Source of the DNA: Thaumarchaeota archaeon SCGC AAA007-O23
GTDB lineage: Archaea; Thermoproteota; Nitrososphaeria; Nitrososphaerales; Nitrosopumilaceae
Direction: 5' to 3'
Length of the DNA stretch: 64,000 bases
Assembly: GCA_000402075.1 (NCBI GenBank)
Contig: ARWO01000004.1
Span: forward strand, 1 to 64,000
The position numbers and the translations under genes are program-made. The notes under the pieces are model-generated. The model was given only the letters and a program-made list of their open reading frames with translations. It did not search any database and was not told the DNA's origin. How positions within the stretch are numbered: the first letter of the stretch is position 1; every line of letters begins with the position of its first letter. Shown piece by piece: positions 47,111 to 55,735 of the stretch.

Positions 47111-47866
47111 CTAGAAAATACCTGTAGAATCTATAATCAGCTTAATTGCTGCAGCGATGAGCACAATGATCACTATAATCTTCAATTTGTTTTCCTTTAT
47201 CTCAAGTGACAATCTAGCACCTAAAATTCCCCCAGCAAATGCACCGATCGACAACAACAGTGCCTGATAATAATCAGGATGTCCTAGCATGGAATGCATA
47301 ATCAATCCAGAAAAAGATGCGAACATCAAGATGAACTGCGAAGTTGGTGCTGCACGCTTCATTGAAATTCCAAGCGCAACTACCATCAACGGTACAAAGA
47401 TTAGACCACCCCCAATACCAAATAGACTTGATATTATTCCCGCAAAGAAACTAGCGCCAGCTGAAAAAACAAGCAAAAGACGAGATACGTCTATGGGTTT
47501 TTCCTCTATTTTTCTTTTAAGAAATATGTATGATGCAGAAGAAATGAGAACCAGTGCAAACAAAATTTTGAAAATATCTGGAGATATCTCAGATGATACG
47601 AATGCCCCAAGTATGGTACCAGGAACAGCCATTAAGCCAAGCTTCCAGCCAAGTGAAAGTTCTATCCGTTTTTGTTTAGCGTACATAGCTGTTGACGCTA
47701 CAGAATTACTAAATACAGCAAATAGGCTGTTGCTTACAGCTAGTGTGGGAGAAAATCCCATGAATGTCAATACTGGTACAATAATTATTCCACCTCCCAA
47801 ACCGATTATTGATCCTAATATTCCCGCAACAAACCCAAGCGGAATTAACCAAAGTTCTTCAATCAT
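47111..47866 (-). CDS. TauE/SafE-family membrane transporter
   Basis: 251 residues, about eight membrane helices. The twin TauE repeats are clear in GFVAGILGSIIGLGGGIIIV and FFAGIISSLFGIGGGLIFVP. The family exports sulfite, sulfoacetate or other small anions in bacteria; the substrate is unknown here. Its stop is two bases beyond the tandem-SDR stop, and its start is one base after the DUF192 stop, forming an operon with that gene. Confidence 0.85.
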   Translation of the reverse strand: MIEELWLIPLGFVAGILGSIIGLGGGIIIVPVLTFMGFSPTLAVSNSLFAVFSNSVASTAMYAKQKRIELSLGWKLGLMAVPGTILGAFVSSEISPDIFKILFALVLISSASYIFLKRKIEEKPIDVSRLLLVFSAGASFFAGIISSLFGIGGGLIFVPLMVVALGISMKRAAPTSQFILMFASFSGLIMHSMLGHPDYYQALLLSIGAFAGGILGARLSLEIKENKLKIIVIIVLIAAAIKLIIDSTGIF

Positions 47867-47867
47867 G

Positions 47868-48365
47868 TTATATCGATATTATTTCCATTTTGGAGTTTTC
47901 CGTTATGTTAAACTTATCAACAAAACCCGCAGTAACTTCTAACACATACTTAGCATTATCACCTGAGACGCCATTTTCTCTACATGCCATAACTTCTATA
48001 GTTGTCTCGCATAATGGAACATTTTTCTCAATTGCAACTACATTAGAATTTCCATCTAACCAAATTATATCCAAATTAAATTGCATACCTAACATCCACA
48101 TAGAACGTGTTCCGGATCCATCAAAGACGAATAACATTCCCTCATTATACGGAAGTTTTTCAGGGTACCACGATAACCCTCTTGTCCTTAATTCTTTTGT
48201 ATCTGCAATTTGCACCTCCAAGATTTTATCGTCAATCATTATTGTACCACGTGGAAACTCAACAGATTCAAGCTTGAGGTCTGTTGGAAGAGTAAGCATT
48301 CCTGCTACTCCAATAATAACTGCAGCCACTACAATAGGAATTAAAACTCCGGTTCTTGTTGGCAT
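47868..48365 (-). CDS. DUF192 protein with N-terminal membrane anchor
   Basis: 165 residues. The N-terminal helix (VLIPIVVAAVIIGVAGML) should anchor the protein outside. The DUF192 core is intact: ELRTRGLSWYPEKLPYNEGM, SMWMLGMQFNLDIIWLDGNS, AIEKNVPLCETT. The family is widespread and of unknown role, sometimes fused to copper- or sulfur-related proteins. Upstream partner of the TauE gene. Confidence 0.82.
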   Translation of the reverse strand: MPTRTGVLIPIVVAAVIIGVAGMLTLPTDLKLESVEFPRGTIMIDDKILEVQIADTKELRTRGLSWYPEKLPYNEGMLFVFDGSGTRSMWMLGMQFNLDIIWLDGNSNVVAIEKNVPLCETTIEVMACRENGVSGDNAKYVLEVTAGFVDKFNITENSKMEIISI

Positions 48366-48407
48366 AAATTTAGGTGATAATAATACGCTTAAAAACTAAA
48401 AGAAATG

Positions 48408-48812
48408 TTACACCATGGAGTTTTTAAAATCATGAATGGTAGAAAACGATTCTTTGGTATGGTTACCAATATCTGATATCTTTGCACCGTTGTATACTTT
48501 CTCAAGGTATCTACCAGCCAATATCATTGGTCCACCAACAGCACATGTAATACCTGTTGGTTCAGGAATCCAACACATAAGGAATCCAATTTTTTGAATC
48601 TTTTTACCTGGTGCTGGTGCTTTAGTTAGGGCTCTTAAAGAACGCGTCGTATTTTTGTCATCCAATTTAGTAAGATCTGAATACAATTCATTACGTCTTT
48701 TGGCTGATTCTTTCATTATTTTCAATTTCTCGATATGTTTTTGTAAAGAATCCTGCATATTTGATAATGAAACAAAATTAGATAAATGCGGATGTAAAAT
48801 TCTATCAATCAT
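48408..48812 (-). CDS. Conserved thaumarchaeal hypothetical protein
   Basis: 134 residues with a helical, charged N-terminus (LQKHIEKLKIMKESAKRRNE), a basic middle and a short moderately hydrophobic segment (KIGFLMCWIPEPTGITCAVG) that might cross or associate with a membrane. Two cysteines in CWIPEPTGITC. No known family. Start ATG at 48812, with another ATG at 48758 possible. Confidence 0.5.
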   Translation of the reverse strand: MIDRILHPHLSNFVSLSNMQDSLQKHIEKLKIMKESAKRRNELYSDLTKLDDKNTTRSLRALTKAPAPGKKIQKIGFLMCWIPEPTGITCAVGGPMILAGRYLEKVYNGAKISDIGNHTKESFSTIHDFKNSMV

Positions 48813-48905
48813 AGGTCAAAAAACTATTACACACATGATTGCATATAGAATTTTGTTAATTAATGAAATACACTAAATTATACTAGAATAATTTAGTTAT
48901 CTGGG

Positions 48906-49376
48906 TTGGAAAAAAATAGTAAGAGATTAGAATCTATCAAAGCTGCACATACAATTAAAAAAGTAGCAAGTACAACAAGAGAGGAAGATTATCTAGAAGT
49001 AATTGCAGAATTAGTAGAATTAAAGGGATATGCAACTACGTTAGATATTTCCAGATTTATGAATGTCAGTCCTCCAAGTGTTACTAAGATGCTTCAAAAA
49101 TTAGATGAAAAAAAATATCTTGAATATGAAAAATATCACGGTATTAATTTAACTAATATGGGCAAACAGGTTGCGGACACAATTCGCCGGAAACATAGTA
49201 TATTATTAGAATTTTTTGAAATTTTGAATGTAGGTCAAGGAATTGCCAATCAAGATACGGAAGGTTTAGAACATCATTTAAACCCCAAAACAATTAGGCA
49301 ATTAAGAAAATATATTACATTTTTAAAATCAAATCCAAAAATCATAAAACAGTTTCATGAATTTTCGCGTAAATGA
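48906..49376 (+). CDS. DtxR/MntR-family metal-dependent regulator
   Basis: 156 residues. The winged helix-turn-helix spans EDYLEVIAELVELKGYATTL and PPSVTKMLQKLDEKKYLEYE, as in DtxR/MntR. The dimerisation domain has QDTEGLEHHLNPKTIRQLRK, with Glu/His that can bind Mn or Fe. There is no C-terminal SH3 domain, so this is the MntR-like short form. It likely represses metal-uptake genes. TTG start; the ORF follows a 93-base AT-rich gap. Confidence 0.8.
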   Translation: MEKNSKRLESIKAAHTIKKVASTTREEDYLEVIAELVELKGYATTLDISRFMNVSPPSVTKMLQKLDEKKYLEYEKYHGINLTNMGKQVADTIRRKHSILLEFFEILNVGQGIANQDTEGLEHHLNPKTIRQLRKYITFLKSNPKIIKQFHEFSRK

Positions 49377-49445
49377 TAGTTTTGAGTACATTATACAAAG
49401 CATCAATAGCGAATTTTAATTAGACGGAGAAAATATGGTGATTTA

Positions 49446-50111
49446 TTGACGTTCATAACAGATCTCGATGATTTGATCAGATATCATCATGGAGATGTAA
49501 AAAAACTAAGAGAGGTTAGAGATACAATCAGACATGATAATTTCATTACTACTGAAGACAAAAATTATGTTGAGTCATTAATTACAATGCACCTAAAAAA
49601 CCAACCACTTGACAAGTCATTATCACGTAAACAACCAGATACCAAAATTAAATTACAACCAAAACCTACTCTTATTAGTCCAGATTTAAAAAATAATTTC
49701 ACATTTAGTTTTTCATCTAATAAAAAACTAGGTATTCTTGGTGGAGTAGCTGCTGCAATAGCTATAATTGTAATTGTGGGATTCACAGCAATTAATACGC
49801 CAATTGATTCCATTGTAAGTTCAACATCATCTAACCCATTATTGGTAAATATTGATCAAACTACATACCAAAGAGCTGATATAATTTCCATCTCAGGTGA
49901 TACAAACTCCTATACTAAATCAGTTGAATTATCAATAGAAAACACTAATGGTGTAAAAATATGGAAGGAAGTCATCAATCCCAAAAATGATGGGCAATTT
50001 TCAACGCTCATTATAGCTGGTGGTGGTGGATGGGAAAATAATGGTGTCTACACATTAAAAGCAGTGCAAGATGATTTAGCAAGCGAAATTGAGTTTAAAA
50101 TTATTGCATAA
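49446..50111 (+). CDS. Single-TM protein with outer beta domain
   Basis: 221 residues from a TTG. The N-terminal 75 are soluble and basic (FITDLDDLIRYHHGDVKKLR); one TM helix (about 98-118: LGILGGVAAAIAIIVIVGFT) leads to an outer strand-rich domain (QTTYQRADIISISGDTNSYT, SLTIIAG-type strands) like an Ig/beta-sandwich. Similar to the outer domain of the J-domain protein at 13568. It may link DNA/cell-envelope functions, but the ligand is unknown. Confidence 0.6.
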   Translation: MTFITDLDDLIRYHHGDVKKLREVRDTIRHDNFITTEDKNYVESLITMHLKNQPLDKSLSRKQPDTKIKLQPKPTLISPDLKNNFTFSFSSNKKLGILGGVAAAIAIIVIVGFTAINTPIDSIVSSTSSNPLLVNIDQTTYQRADIISISGDTNSYTKSVELSIENTNGVKIWKEVINPKNDGQFSTLIIAGGGGWENNGVYTLKAVQDDLASEIEFKIIA

Positions 50112-50114
50112 AAA

Positions 50115-50345
50115 TTAGTTCGTCAGATCTTCATCATTCCATCTTAATCTGTACTTTCCAACAGAACGCATGTACTCTATCTTACCGCCCTTTTTGAATA
50201 CTAGTTTATTTTCCCTATGTGATGTATCACGAATCTCCAAAACCACATTGTCAGCAATAGCCTCAAAAATAGTTGGATTATTTGATATCAATTTCCAAGA
50301 TTCAGAAGAAAAATCTAGATAATGAACTGTATGGACAAGTCCCAT
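50115..50345 (-). CDS. Hypothetical 76-aa protein
   Basis: Soluble, strand-rich, MGLVHTVHYLDFSSESWKLI, with EIRDTSHRENKLVFKKGGKI and RLRWNDEDL. No cysteines. Convergent with the TM protein, three bases between stops. ATG start. Function not recognised. Confidence 0.5.
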   Translation of the reverse strand: MGLVHTVHYLDFSSESWKLISNNPTIFEAIADNVVLEIRDTSHRENKLVFKKGGKIEYMRSVGKYRLRWNDEDLTN

Positions 50346-50431
50346 GATTTATGGATTCAATTCCATACCTAAAGGCTTTTGTTAAATTTAGTTTTGCAAA
50401 ACTAATCAATTAGATGTAAAGATTACAATCT

Positions 50432-51001
50432 ATGAAAGCAACTTCATCCCTTAAAATAATTCAAGAAAAAGTCAAAACTTGCAAAAAGTGTGATTTGTGT
50501 GATACAAGAAATAATGCAGTTCCTGGAAAAGGAAATCAGAATGCAGATATTATTTTTGTTGGTGAAGCACCTGGAAAAAATGAAGATCTGTATGGTGAGC
50601 CATTTATCGGTACTGCAGGAAAAAGGCTTGATGATGCATTAAAAAATGCTGGGTTGACAAGAAACAGTGTATATATCACAAATATTGTAAAATGCAGGCC
50701 GCCTAAAAACAGAATTCCAAATGATGTTGAAAAATCAATGTGTAACGAGTATTTGAAAGATGAGATTGCAATTATTAATCCTAAAATAATTTGTCTACTT
50801 GGGAATACGCCATTTTATTCAATTTTAGGCGGTAAAGAAATTTCAAAGAACCATGGAAAATTTATTTCTAAAGATAACCGTATGTATTTTGTCACATTCC
50901 ATCCTGCCGCAACAATTTACAACCAAAAACTTGTAAATGTTTTCAAAAATGATATTAAAAAACTAGTGAATGAATCACAAAAAATAAAACATACAGATTG
51001 A
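50432..51001 (+). CDS. Family 4 uracil-DNA glycosylase
   Basis: 189 residues. The Fe-S cluster ligands are Cx2C-type in TCKKCDLCDTR plus two later Cys (TNIVKCRPPKNR and SMCNEYL). The catalytic motif FVGEAPGKNEDLYGEPFIGT is that of type 4 thermophile UDGs, with a [4Fe-4S] cluster. It removes uracil from DNA after cytosine deamination. The next gene, 3-methyladenine glycosylase, starts one base after its stop, giving a base-excision-repair operon. ATG start. Confidence 0.92.
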   Translation: MKATSSLKIIQEKVKTCKKCDLCDTRNNAVPGKGNQNADIIFVGEAPGKNEDLYGEPFIGTAGKRLDDALKNAGLTRNSVYITNIVKCRPPKNRIPNDVEKSMCNEYLKDEIAIINPKIICLLGNTPFYSILGGKEISKNHGKFISKDNRMYFVTFHPAATIYNQKLVNVFKNDIKKLVNESQKIKHTD

Positions 51002-51002
51002 A

Positions 51003-51560
51003 ATGAAAGTTTTACCAAGAAAGTTTTACATGAACGATACCAAACAAGCCGCAAAAGATCTTTTAGGAAAAACTTTAGTAAGAAAAATTGGAAATCAGAT
51101 ACTTTCTGGAGTCATAATAGAAACTGAAGCATATAAGGGAAAAAATGATCCGGCTAGTCATGCATCAAGAAAAAAAACTGAACGAAATAAAATTATGTTT
51201 GGTGAAGTGGGACACGCATATGTTTATTTTACATATGGCATGCATTATTGTTTTAATGTGGTTGCAAAAAAAGAAGATGCCGAATCTGGTGCTGTTCTAA
51301 TACGAGCAATTCAACCACAACAAGGAATTAAACATATGGTAAAAAATAGAAAAACTGATGTTATTTCTAATTTAACAAATGGGCCTGGAAAACTAACTCA
51401 AGCTATGCAAATTACTTTAAAACAATACGACCTAGACCTAACAAAAAATTCAGCGTTGTTTATTATTGACGGTAAAAATCCAACAAAAATCATGACAAAA
51501 CCTAGAGTAGGAATAAAGACTGGCACTGACAAACTATGGAATTTTAGTTATAAGATCTAA
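51003..51560 (+). CDS. 3-Methyladenine DNA glycosylase (AAG/Mpg family)
   Basis: 185 residues of the mammalian-type AAG fold. It has MKVLPRKFYMNDTKQAAKDL, ETEAYKGKNDPASHASRKKT with the catalytic Glu, and GHAYVYFTYGMHYCFNVVAK, plus NGPGKLTQAMQI at the back. It excises alkylated purines and hypoxanthine. Shares an operon with the uracil glycosylase. The end overlaps the convergent VTT-protein gene by 4 bases. Confidence 0.9.
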   Translation: MKVLPRKFYMNDTKQAAKDLLGKTLVRKIGNQILSGVIIETEAYKGKNDPASHASRKKTERNKIMFGEVGHAYVYFTYGMHYCFNVVAKKEDAESGAVLIRAIQPQQGIKHMVKNRKTDVISNLTNGPGKLTQAMQITLKQYDLDLTKNSALFIIDGKNPTKIMTKPRVGIKTGTDKLWNFSYKI

Positions 51561-52219
51561 TTTTGATTATTGTCATCATCATCGTCTAGTGTCCATGGAG
51601 CAATTCTGCCAAGTATTTTTTCCCAGTTTAATCGTAAAAGAAGAATTACTACGATTGTCATTGCAACACCCAACGCTATAATACCAATGTAAACAGGCAA
51701 TGGGTCATTAATTTCCCGAAGTACTGGTTCCAAAAGTGACAAACCCATGTAATGTGAAATTAGTACAATTACGTAATACAAAACAAATTTTCCCAATAAC
51801 GTAGCAACGAAGAACCTTTTTGGATTATACTTTGCTAATCCTAATGGAATGTAAACTAAATCATCAGGAATAGGAGTTGCAGCAGCAACAAAAGCCGCTG
51901 AACCACCATACCGCTTTACTAATTTTTGAAATGGCAGCATTCGTTTTTTAGTTTTTTCAGAAATAATTTTTCTTCCACCATAACTAGCGTAAAATATTAT
52001 CTGCTTAGCTGCTGTGGATGTCAAAGCTGCAATTAAAACTAAAACATGAATGTCAAATTGTTCTCCCACCGCCATTGTAGCTACCAAAACAAATGAAGGG
52101 ATTGGTACAAACGGTATAAGTGAACCAAAGAAACTGACAATAGTTAAACCAAGATAACCAACTTCGGGAGTAAAAGGAAACAATTCCCAAAGATCCACAT
52201 GTCGATCAATATTTTGCAT
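51557..52219 (-). CDS. VTT-domain (DedA-like) membrane protein
   Basis: 220 residues with about five helices. The VTT core shows VSFFGSLIPFVPIPSFVLVA and AAATPIPDDLVYIPLGLAKY, where PIPDD is the conserved loop. C-terminal helix LYYVIVLISHYMGLSL follows. Related to the DedA protein at 12474 but of a different subgroup (YqaA-like). Likely involved in lipid or head-group transport. The extreme C-terminus is acidic. Confidence 0.8.
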   Translation of the reverse strand: MQNIDRHVDLWELFPFTPEVGYLGLTIVSFFGSLIPFVPIPSFVLVATMAVGEQFDIHVLVLIAALTSTAAKQIIFYASYGGRKIISEKTKKRMLPFQKLVKRYGGSAAFVAAATPIPDDLVYIPLGLAKYNPKRFFVATLLGKFVLYYVIVLISHYMGLSLLEPVLREINDPLPVYIGIIALGVAMTIVVILLLRLNWEKILGRIAPWTLDDDDDNNQN

Positions 52220-52299
52220 TATTTAACTCTAAAAAAATAATTAGTAGTCAGCAATTGCGATCAAAATATGTTTTTTTATGATCGTTCCATAATTTAGAT

Positions 52300-52389
52300 A
52301 TGTATTCTACATGCTCACAATGTGGTAGACTGGTAACAAGACCGGAAACAAAATATTGTTCTGATGAATGTAAAGAAAAAGCAAAGTAA
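52300..52389 (+). CDS. 29-aa zinc-ribbon microprotein
   Basis: MYSTCSQCGRLVTRPETKYC followed by SDECKEKAK: two pairs (Cx2C and Cx3C) about 12 residues apart form a single small treble-clef or ribbon site. ATG start. Fills the gap between the VTT gene and the ABC ATPase; the pattern resembles the MYND/DUF2116-type small ribbons in archaea. Confidence 0.6.
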   Translation: MYSTCSQCGRLVTRPETKYCSDECKEKAK

Positions 52390-52412
52390 TGAAAGACTAT
52401 AATTGTAAGGTC

Positions 52413-53347
52413 TTACTCATAAAGCCAACATAAAACATAACCACTATCTGTCTTTATTTTTGGTGGATCAGTTTTGCACTTATCCATTGCTTCAGGGCAC
52501 CTATCAAAAAATCTACATCCTGGTTTCGTAGTGGATAAATCAGGTGGGCTACCAGGAATGAATTTTAGTTTTTTTGTTTGCGTAAAGTTGGAATTGAATT
52601 TAATAATCCTTGCGTGTACGGATGTTTAGGATTACGATATATTTCTGCAGATGTGCCAAACTCAACCATTTTTCCACCATACATTACGCCAATTTTTTCT
52701 GCAACCTCAGATAATATTGCAAGATCATGTGAAATTAACATGAGAGACATACCCTTCTTTTTCAGGTTCTTTAGTAAATTGACGATTTGTGCTTGGATGA
52801 GTACGTCTAGTGCAGTTGTAGGCTCATCAGCTATAACAAATTTTGGTTTTAACACCAATGCCATAGCAATGATAATTCTTTGTTTCATTCCACCACTAAG
52901 TTCATGCGGATATTTTTTCAAAACACTATAATCCAAATTCACAGCACTAATAGCATCACGTGTAATTTTATCCGCGTTACTACCAAAACCATGTTGTTTT
53001 AGCAGATCATCAAATTGTTGTTTGATTGTAAAAACTGGATCCAATGAATTCATGGCACCCTGAAAGATCATTGAAATTTCTTTCCAACGCATACTTCCAT
53101 CAAATTTGGAATCAGACATGTCAAGTATAGATTCACCATTAAACGTAATTTTTCCTGAAACTATGTTTCCTCCCTGAAGCATTCTGATGATCGTTAAACC
53201 CAAAGTGCTCTTTCCACAAGCACTCTCACCTGCTATTCCAATTGATTCGCCATCTTCCAATTGAAATTCAACATTTTCTAAGGCATGTATATTGCCATGT
53301 GAGGTTTTGTAATCAACAGATAGATCAGAAATTTCTATCTTTGGCAT
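52413..53347 (-). CDS. Oligopeptide-type ABC transporter ATPase (DppD/OppD-like), frame broken at A-run
   Basis: Walker A GESACGKST (K46; Ala-Cys is unusual for Gly-Ser), signature LSGGMKQRI, Walker B FVIADEPT. The zero frame ends at 52565 with CAA AAA AAC TAA after NSIPTLRKQ. The OppD C-terminal domain (FIPGSPPDLSTTKPGCRFFD, four Cys that could bind an Fe-S cluster) continues in the -1 frame to 52413. A slippery A AAA AAC in phase just before the stop allows -1 frameshifting; a missing A also would. Energises peptide uptake, probably with the permeases at 16767-19177. Confidence 0.85.
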
Positions 53348-53415
53348 GATTATAGCATAACATACTTCATTTTATTTTTTCAAGAAAGGATATATTCAAT
53401 GGATCATCATTTAAG

Positions 53416-54711
53416 ATGATTTCCGTGAATCTTGATCGAACACACCACGTTGAGGATATTAATGCCGATATGAAAGGTCAGGAAGTTATTCTTGGAGGCT
53501 GGGTAGAAGATCTAAGAAAAATGGGTAAAATGACATTTCTTACATTACGTGATGTCACAGGTATTATTCAAATCATACTCACGAATGATGTAATGAAATC
53601 AATTGAAGATATCACCAGACAAAGCGTTGTTAGAGTAACTGGTAAAATACAGGATACAAAAGCTAGAGATTTTGAATGTGAAATTAAGGCTGATGGAATT
53701 GATGTATTAACAAAGGCTGTACATCCTCTGCCTATTGATCCTATTGGTAGGCTTGAAAGCCATATTGACAATAGACTGAACTCTAGGGCATTGGATATGC
53801 GTAACCAAAAAACAGCGTCAATCTTCAAAGTTAGGCATCACGTTTTAGCATCATTAAGAAAAACATTGTCAGAAAAGAAATTCATTGAAATTACTACACC
53901 TAAAATTATTGGCAGTGCAAGTGAAGGAGGCGCAAATTTGTTCTCATTGGATTATTTTGGAAAACAGGCATATCTGGCACAAAGCCCACAGCTCTATAAG
54001 GAACAGATGACAATTGGATTAGAAAGGGTATTTGAAATAGCATCGTTTTATCGAGCGGAAAAATCACATACTGGCAGACACTTAAGCGAATTTACTAGCG
54101 TTGACATCGAAGCCGCATTTATGGACTACACTGATGTGATGAATGTTTTAGAAGATTTAGTTCTCAATACTTTCAAGTATGTTTCCGAAAACTGTAAAAA
54201 GGAACAAGAGATTTTAGGAAATGAAATCACTATACCTAATAGCCCATTTAAGAAAATTACATACTCGGAGGCTTTAGAAGAACTAAATAAAAAAGATGTT
54301 AAACTAGAGTTTGGTGACGACCTTTTAGATTCTCACTTGAGAATAATAGGAGAAAATCATCCAGGTTTTTATTTCATAACAGACTGGCCACTCAAACTTA
54401 AGCCGTTTTACATCATGGAAAAGGAAGACGCACCTGAGATTTCCGAGTCATTTGATTTACAATATGGTTATCTTGAATTGTCGTCTGGTGGTAGTAGACT
54501 ACATAGCCCAGAGAAGATCAAAGCAAGATTAAGCGAGCAAGATCTTGACCCTGCAAAATTTTCGGAACACCTACAAGCGTTTGATTGGGGTATGCCACCA
54601 CATGCAGGTTGGGGATTAGGATTGGAAAGACTGCTAACGGTAATTCTAGGAATTGATAATGTAAGAGAAGTTATTTTGTATCCAAGAGACCCAGAAAGAT
54701 TAAAGCCTTGA
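53416..54711 (+). CDS. aspS: Aspartyl-tRNA synthetase (archaeal type)
   Basis: 431 residues, the length of archaeal AspRS. The OB-fold start has GGWVEDLRKMGKMTFLTLRD. Class II motif 1 is around residues 153-170, motif 2 is FEIASFYRAEKSHTGRHLSE, and motif 3 is GWGLGLERLLTVILGI. Charges tRNA-Asp, and perhaps tRNA-Asn if non-discriminating; I cannot decide this from the residues visible. Ends 12 bases into the opposite-strand leuB. ATG start. Confidence 0.93.
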   Translation: MISVNLDRTHHVEDINADMKGQEVILGGWVEDLRKMGKMTFLTLRDVTGIIQIILTNDVMKSIEDITRQSVVRVTGKIQDTKARDFECEIKADGIDVLTKAVHPLPIDPIGRLESHIDNRLNSRALDMRNQKTASIFKVRHHVLASLRKTLSEKKFIEITTPKIIGSASEGGANLFSLDYFGKQAYLAQSPQLYKEQMTIGLERVFEIASFYRAEKSHTGRHLSEFTSVDIEAAFMDYTDVMNVLEDLVLNTFKYVSENCKKEQEILGNEITIPNSPFKKITYSEALEELNKKDVKLEFGDDLLDSHLRIIGENHPGFYFITDWPLKLKPFYIMEKEDAPEISESFDLQYGYLELSSGGSRLHSPEKIKARLSEQDLDPAKFSEHLQAFDWGMPPHAGWGLGLERLLTVILGIDNVREVILYPRDPERLKP

Positions 54712-55719
54712 GATAATTTCTTTAGTAAACTCCATTGTAGTTTTATCCCCACCTGTATCTTTTGTTTTAATATTATTTTTTACTACATCGTATACAACAT
54801 CCTCTAATTTTTGCCCAACATCAATGCATTTCTGGTCATTGTGTTTATTCCCAAGCCATTCTAACATCATTTTGATTGAAAGAATGAATGACGTAGGATT
54901 TGCAATTTGTTTTCCAGCAATATCAAATGCTGCTCCATGTACTGGTTCAAACAAGCCAAAATTATCACCTATATTTGCTGCAGGAGCCATACCCAAACCA
55001 CCTATCACTTGAGCTGATTCATCAGAAAGTATATCACCAAACAAATTGGTTGTAACAATCACATCAAATAATTGCGGTTGACGAATTAAATTCATTGAGC
55101 ATGCATCTACATACATCTCTTCAAATTTAATATCAGGAAAATCATTAGCAACTTTTGAGCATGTACGAGCAAATAATCCATCAGTTTTTTTCATTACATT
55201 AGATTTATGAACACATGTAACTTTTTTCATTTTCCTTTGACTAGCAATTGTAAAAGCATGATTTGCAATTCTTTTTGATGCTTTTTCAGAAATAATTCTC
55301 ATTGCCACAGCTATATCGCCAATCTCAAATTCTTCGCCAGTGTACAAATCCTCTGTATTTTCTCTGACAATTACTAAATCCACATCGTCACGTAATGATG
55401 GCATGTTTGGATATGACTTTGCAGGTCTAATGTTTGCATAAAGATCTAACATGCGTCTCAAGTACACGATTACATCTTTTGCGCTTTCACCTACTGGTGC
55501 CTTTAAGCATGCATCAGAGTTTTTTATTGCTTCAAAAGTTTCTTCTGGTAATGCCTTTCCGGTATTTTTTAAAACAGTATCACCAGCTTCAAGTTTTTTT
55601 ATTTCGAATTTAATGCCCATATTGTCATTAATTGTTTGTAAAATACTAAAGGCTGATTCAGATATCTCTGGACCTATTCCATCACCTGTAACTAATGAAA
55701 TGTTATACTTGTGGCTCAT
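54700..55719 (-). CDS. leuB: Isopropylmalate/isocitrate dehydrogenase family (LeuB-like)
   Basis: 339 residues of the beta-decarboxylating dehydrogenase family. GDGIGPEISESAFSILQTIN is the N-terminal core, LVIVRENTEDLYTGEEFEI the substrate loop, and the NAD/metal site is FGDILSDESAQVIGGLGMAP. Its place after leuA argues for 3-isopropylmalate dehydrogenase (LeuB), but the ENTED loop is closer to isocitrate- or homoisocitrate-type enzymes, so this is not certain. The genes for LeuC/LeuD are not in the window. 16 bases separate it from leuA. Confidence 0.8.
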   Translation of the reverse strand: MSHKYNISLVTGDGIGPEISESAFSILQTINDNMGIKFEIKKLEAGDTVLKNTGKALPEETFEAIKNSDACLKAPVGESAKDVIVYLRRMLDLYANIRPAKSYPNMPSLRDDVDLVIVRENTEDLYTGEEFEIGDIAVAMRIISEKASKRIANHAFTIASQRKMKKVTCVHKSNVMKKTDGLFARTCSKVANDFPDIKFEEMYVDACSMNLIRQPQLFDVIVTTNLFGDILSDESAQVIGGLGMAPAANIGDNFGLFEPVHGAAFDIAGKQIANPTSFILSIKMMLEWLGNKHNDQKCIDVGQKLEDVVYDVVKNNIKTKDTGGDKTTMEFTKEIISRL

Positions 55720-55735
55720 TTTTCTATACCAATAA

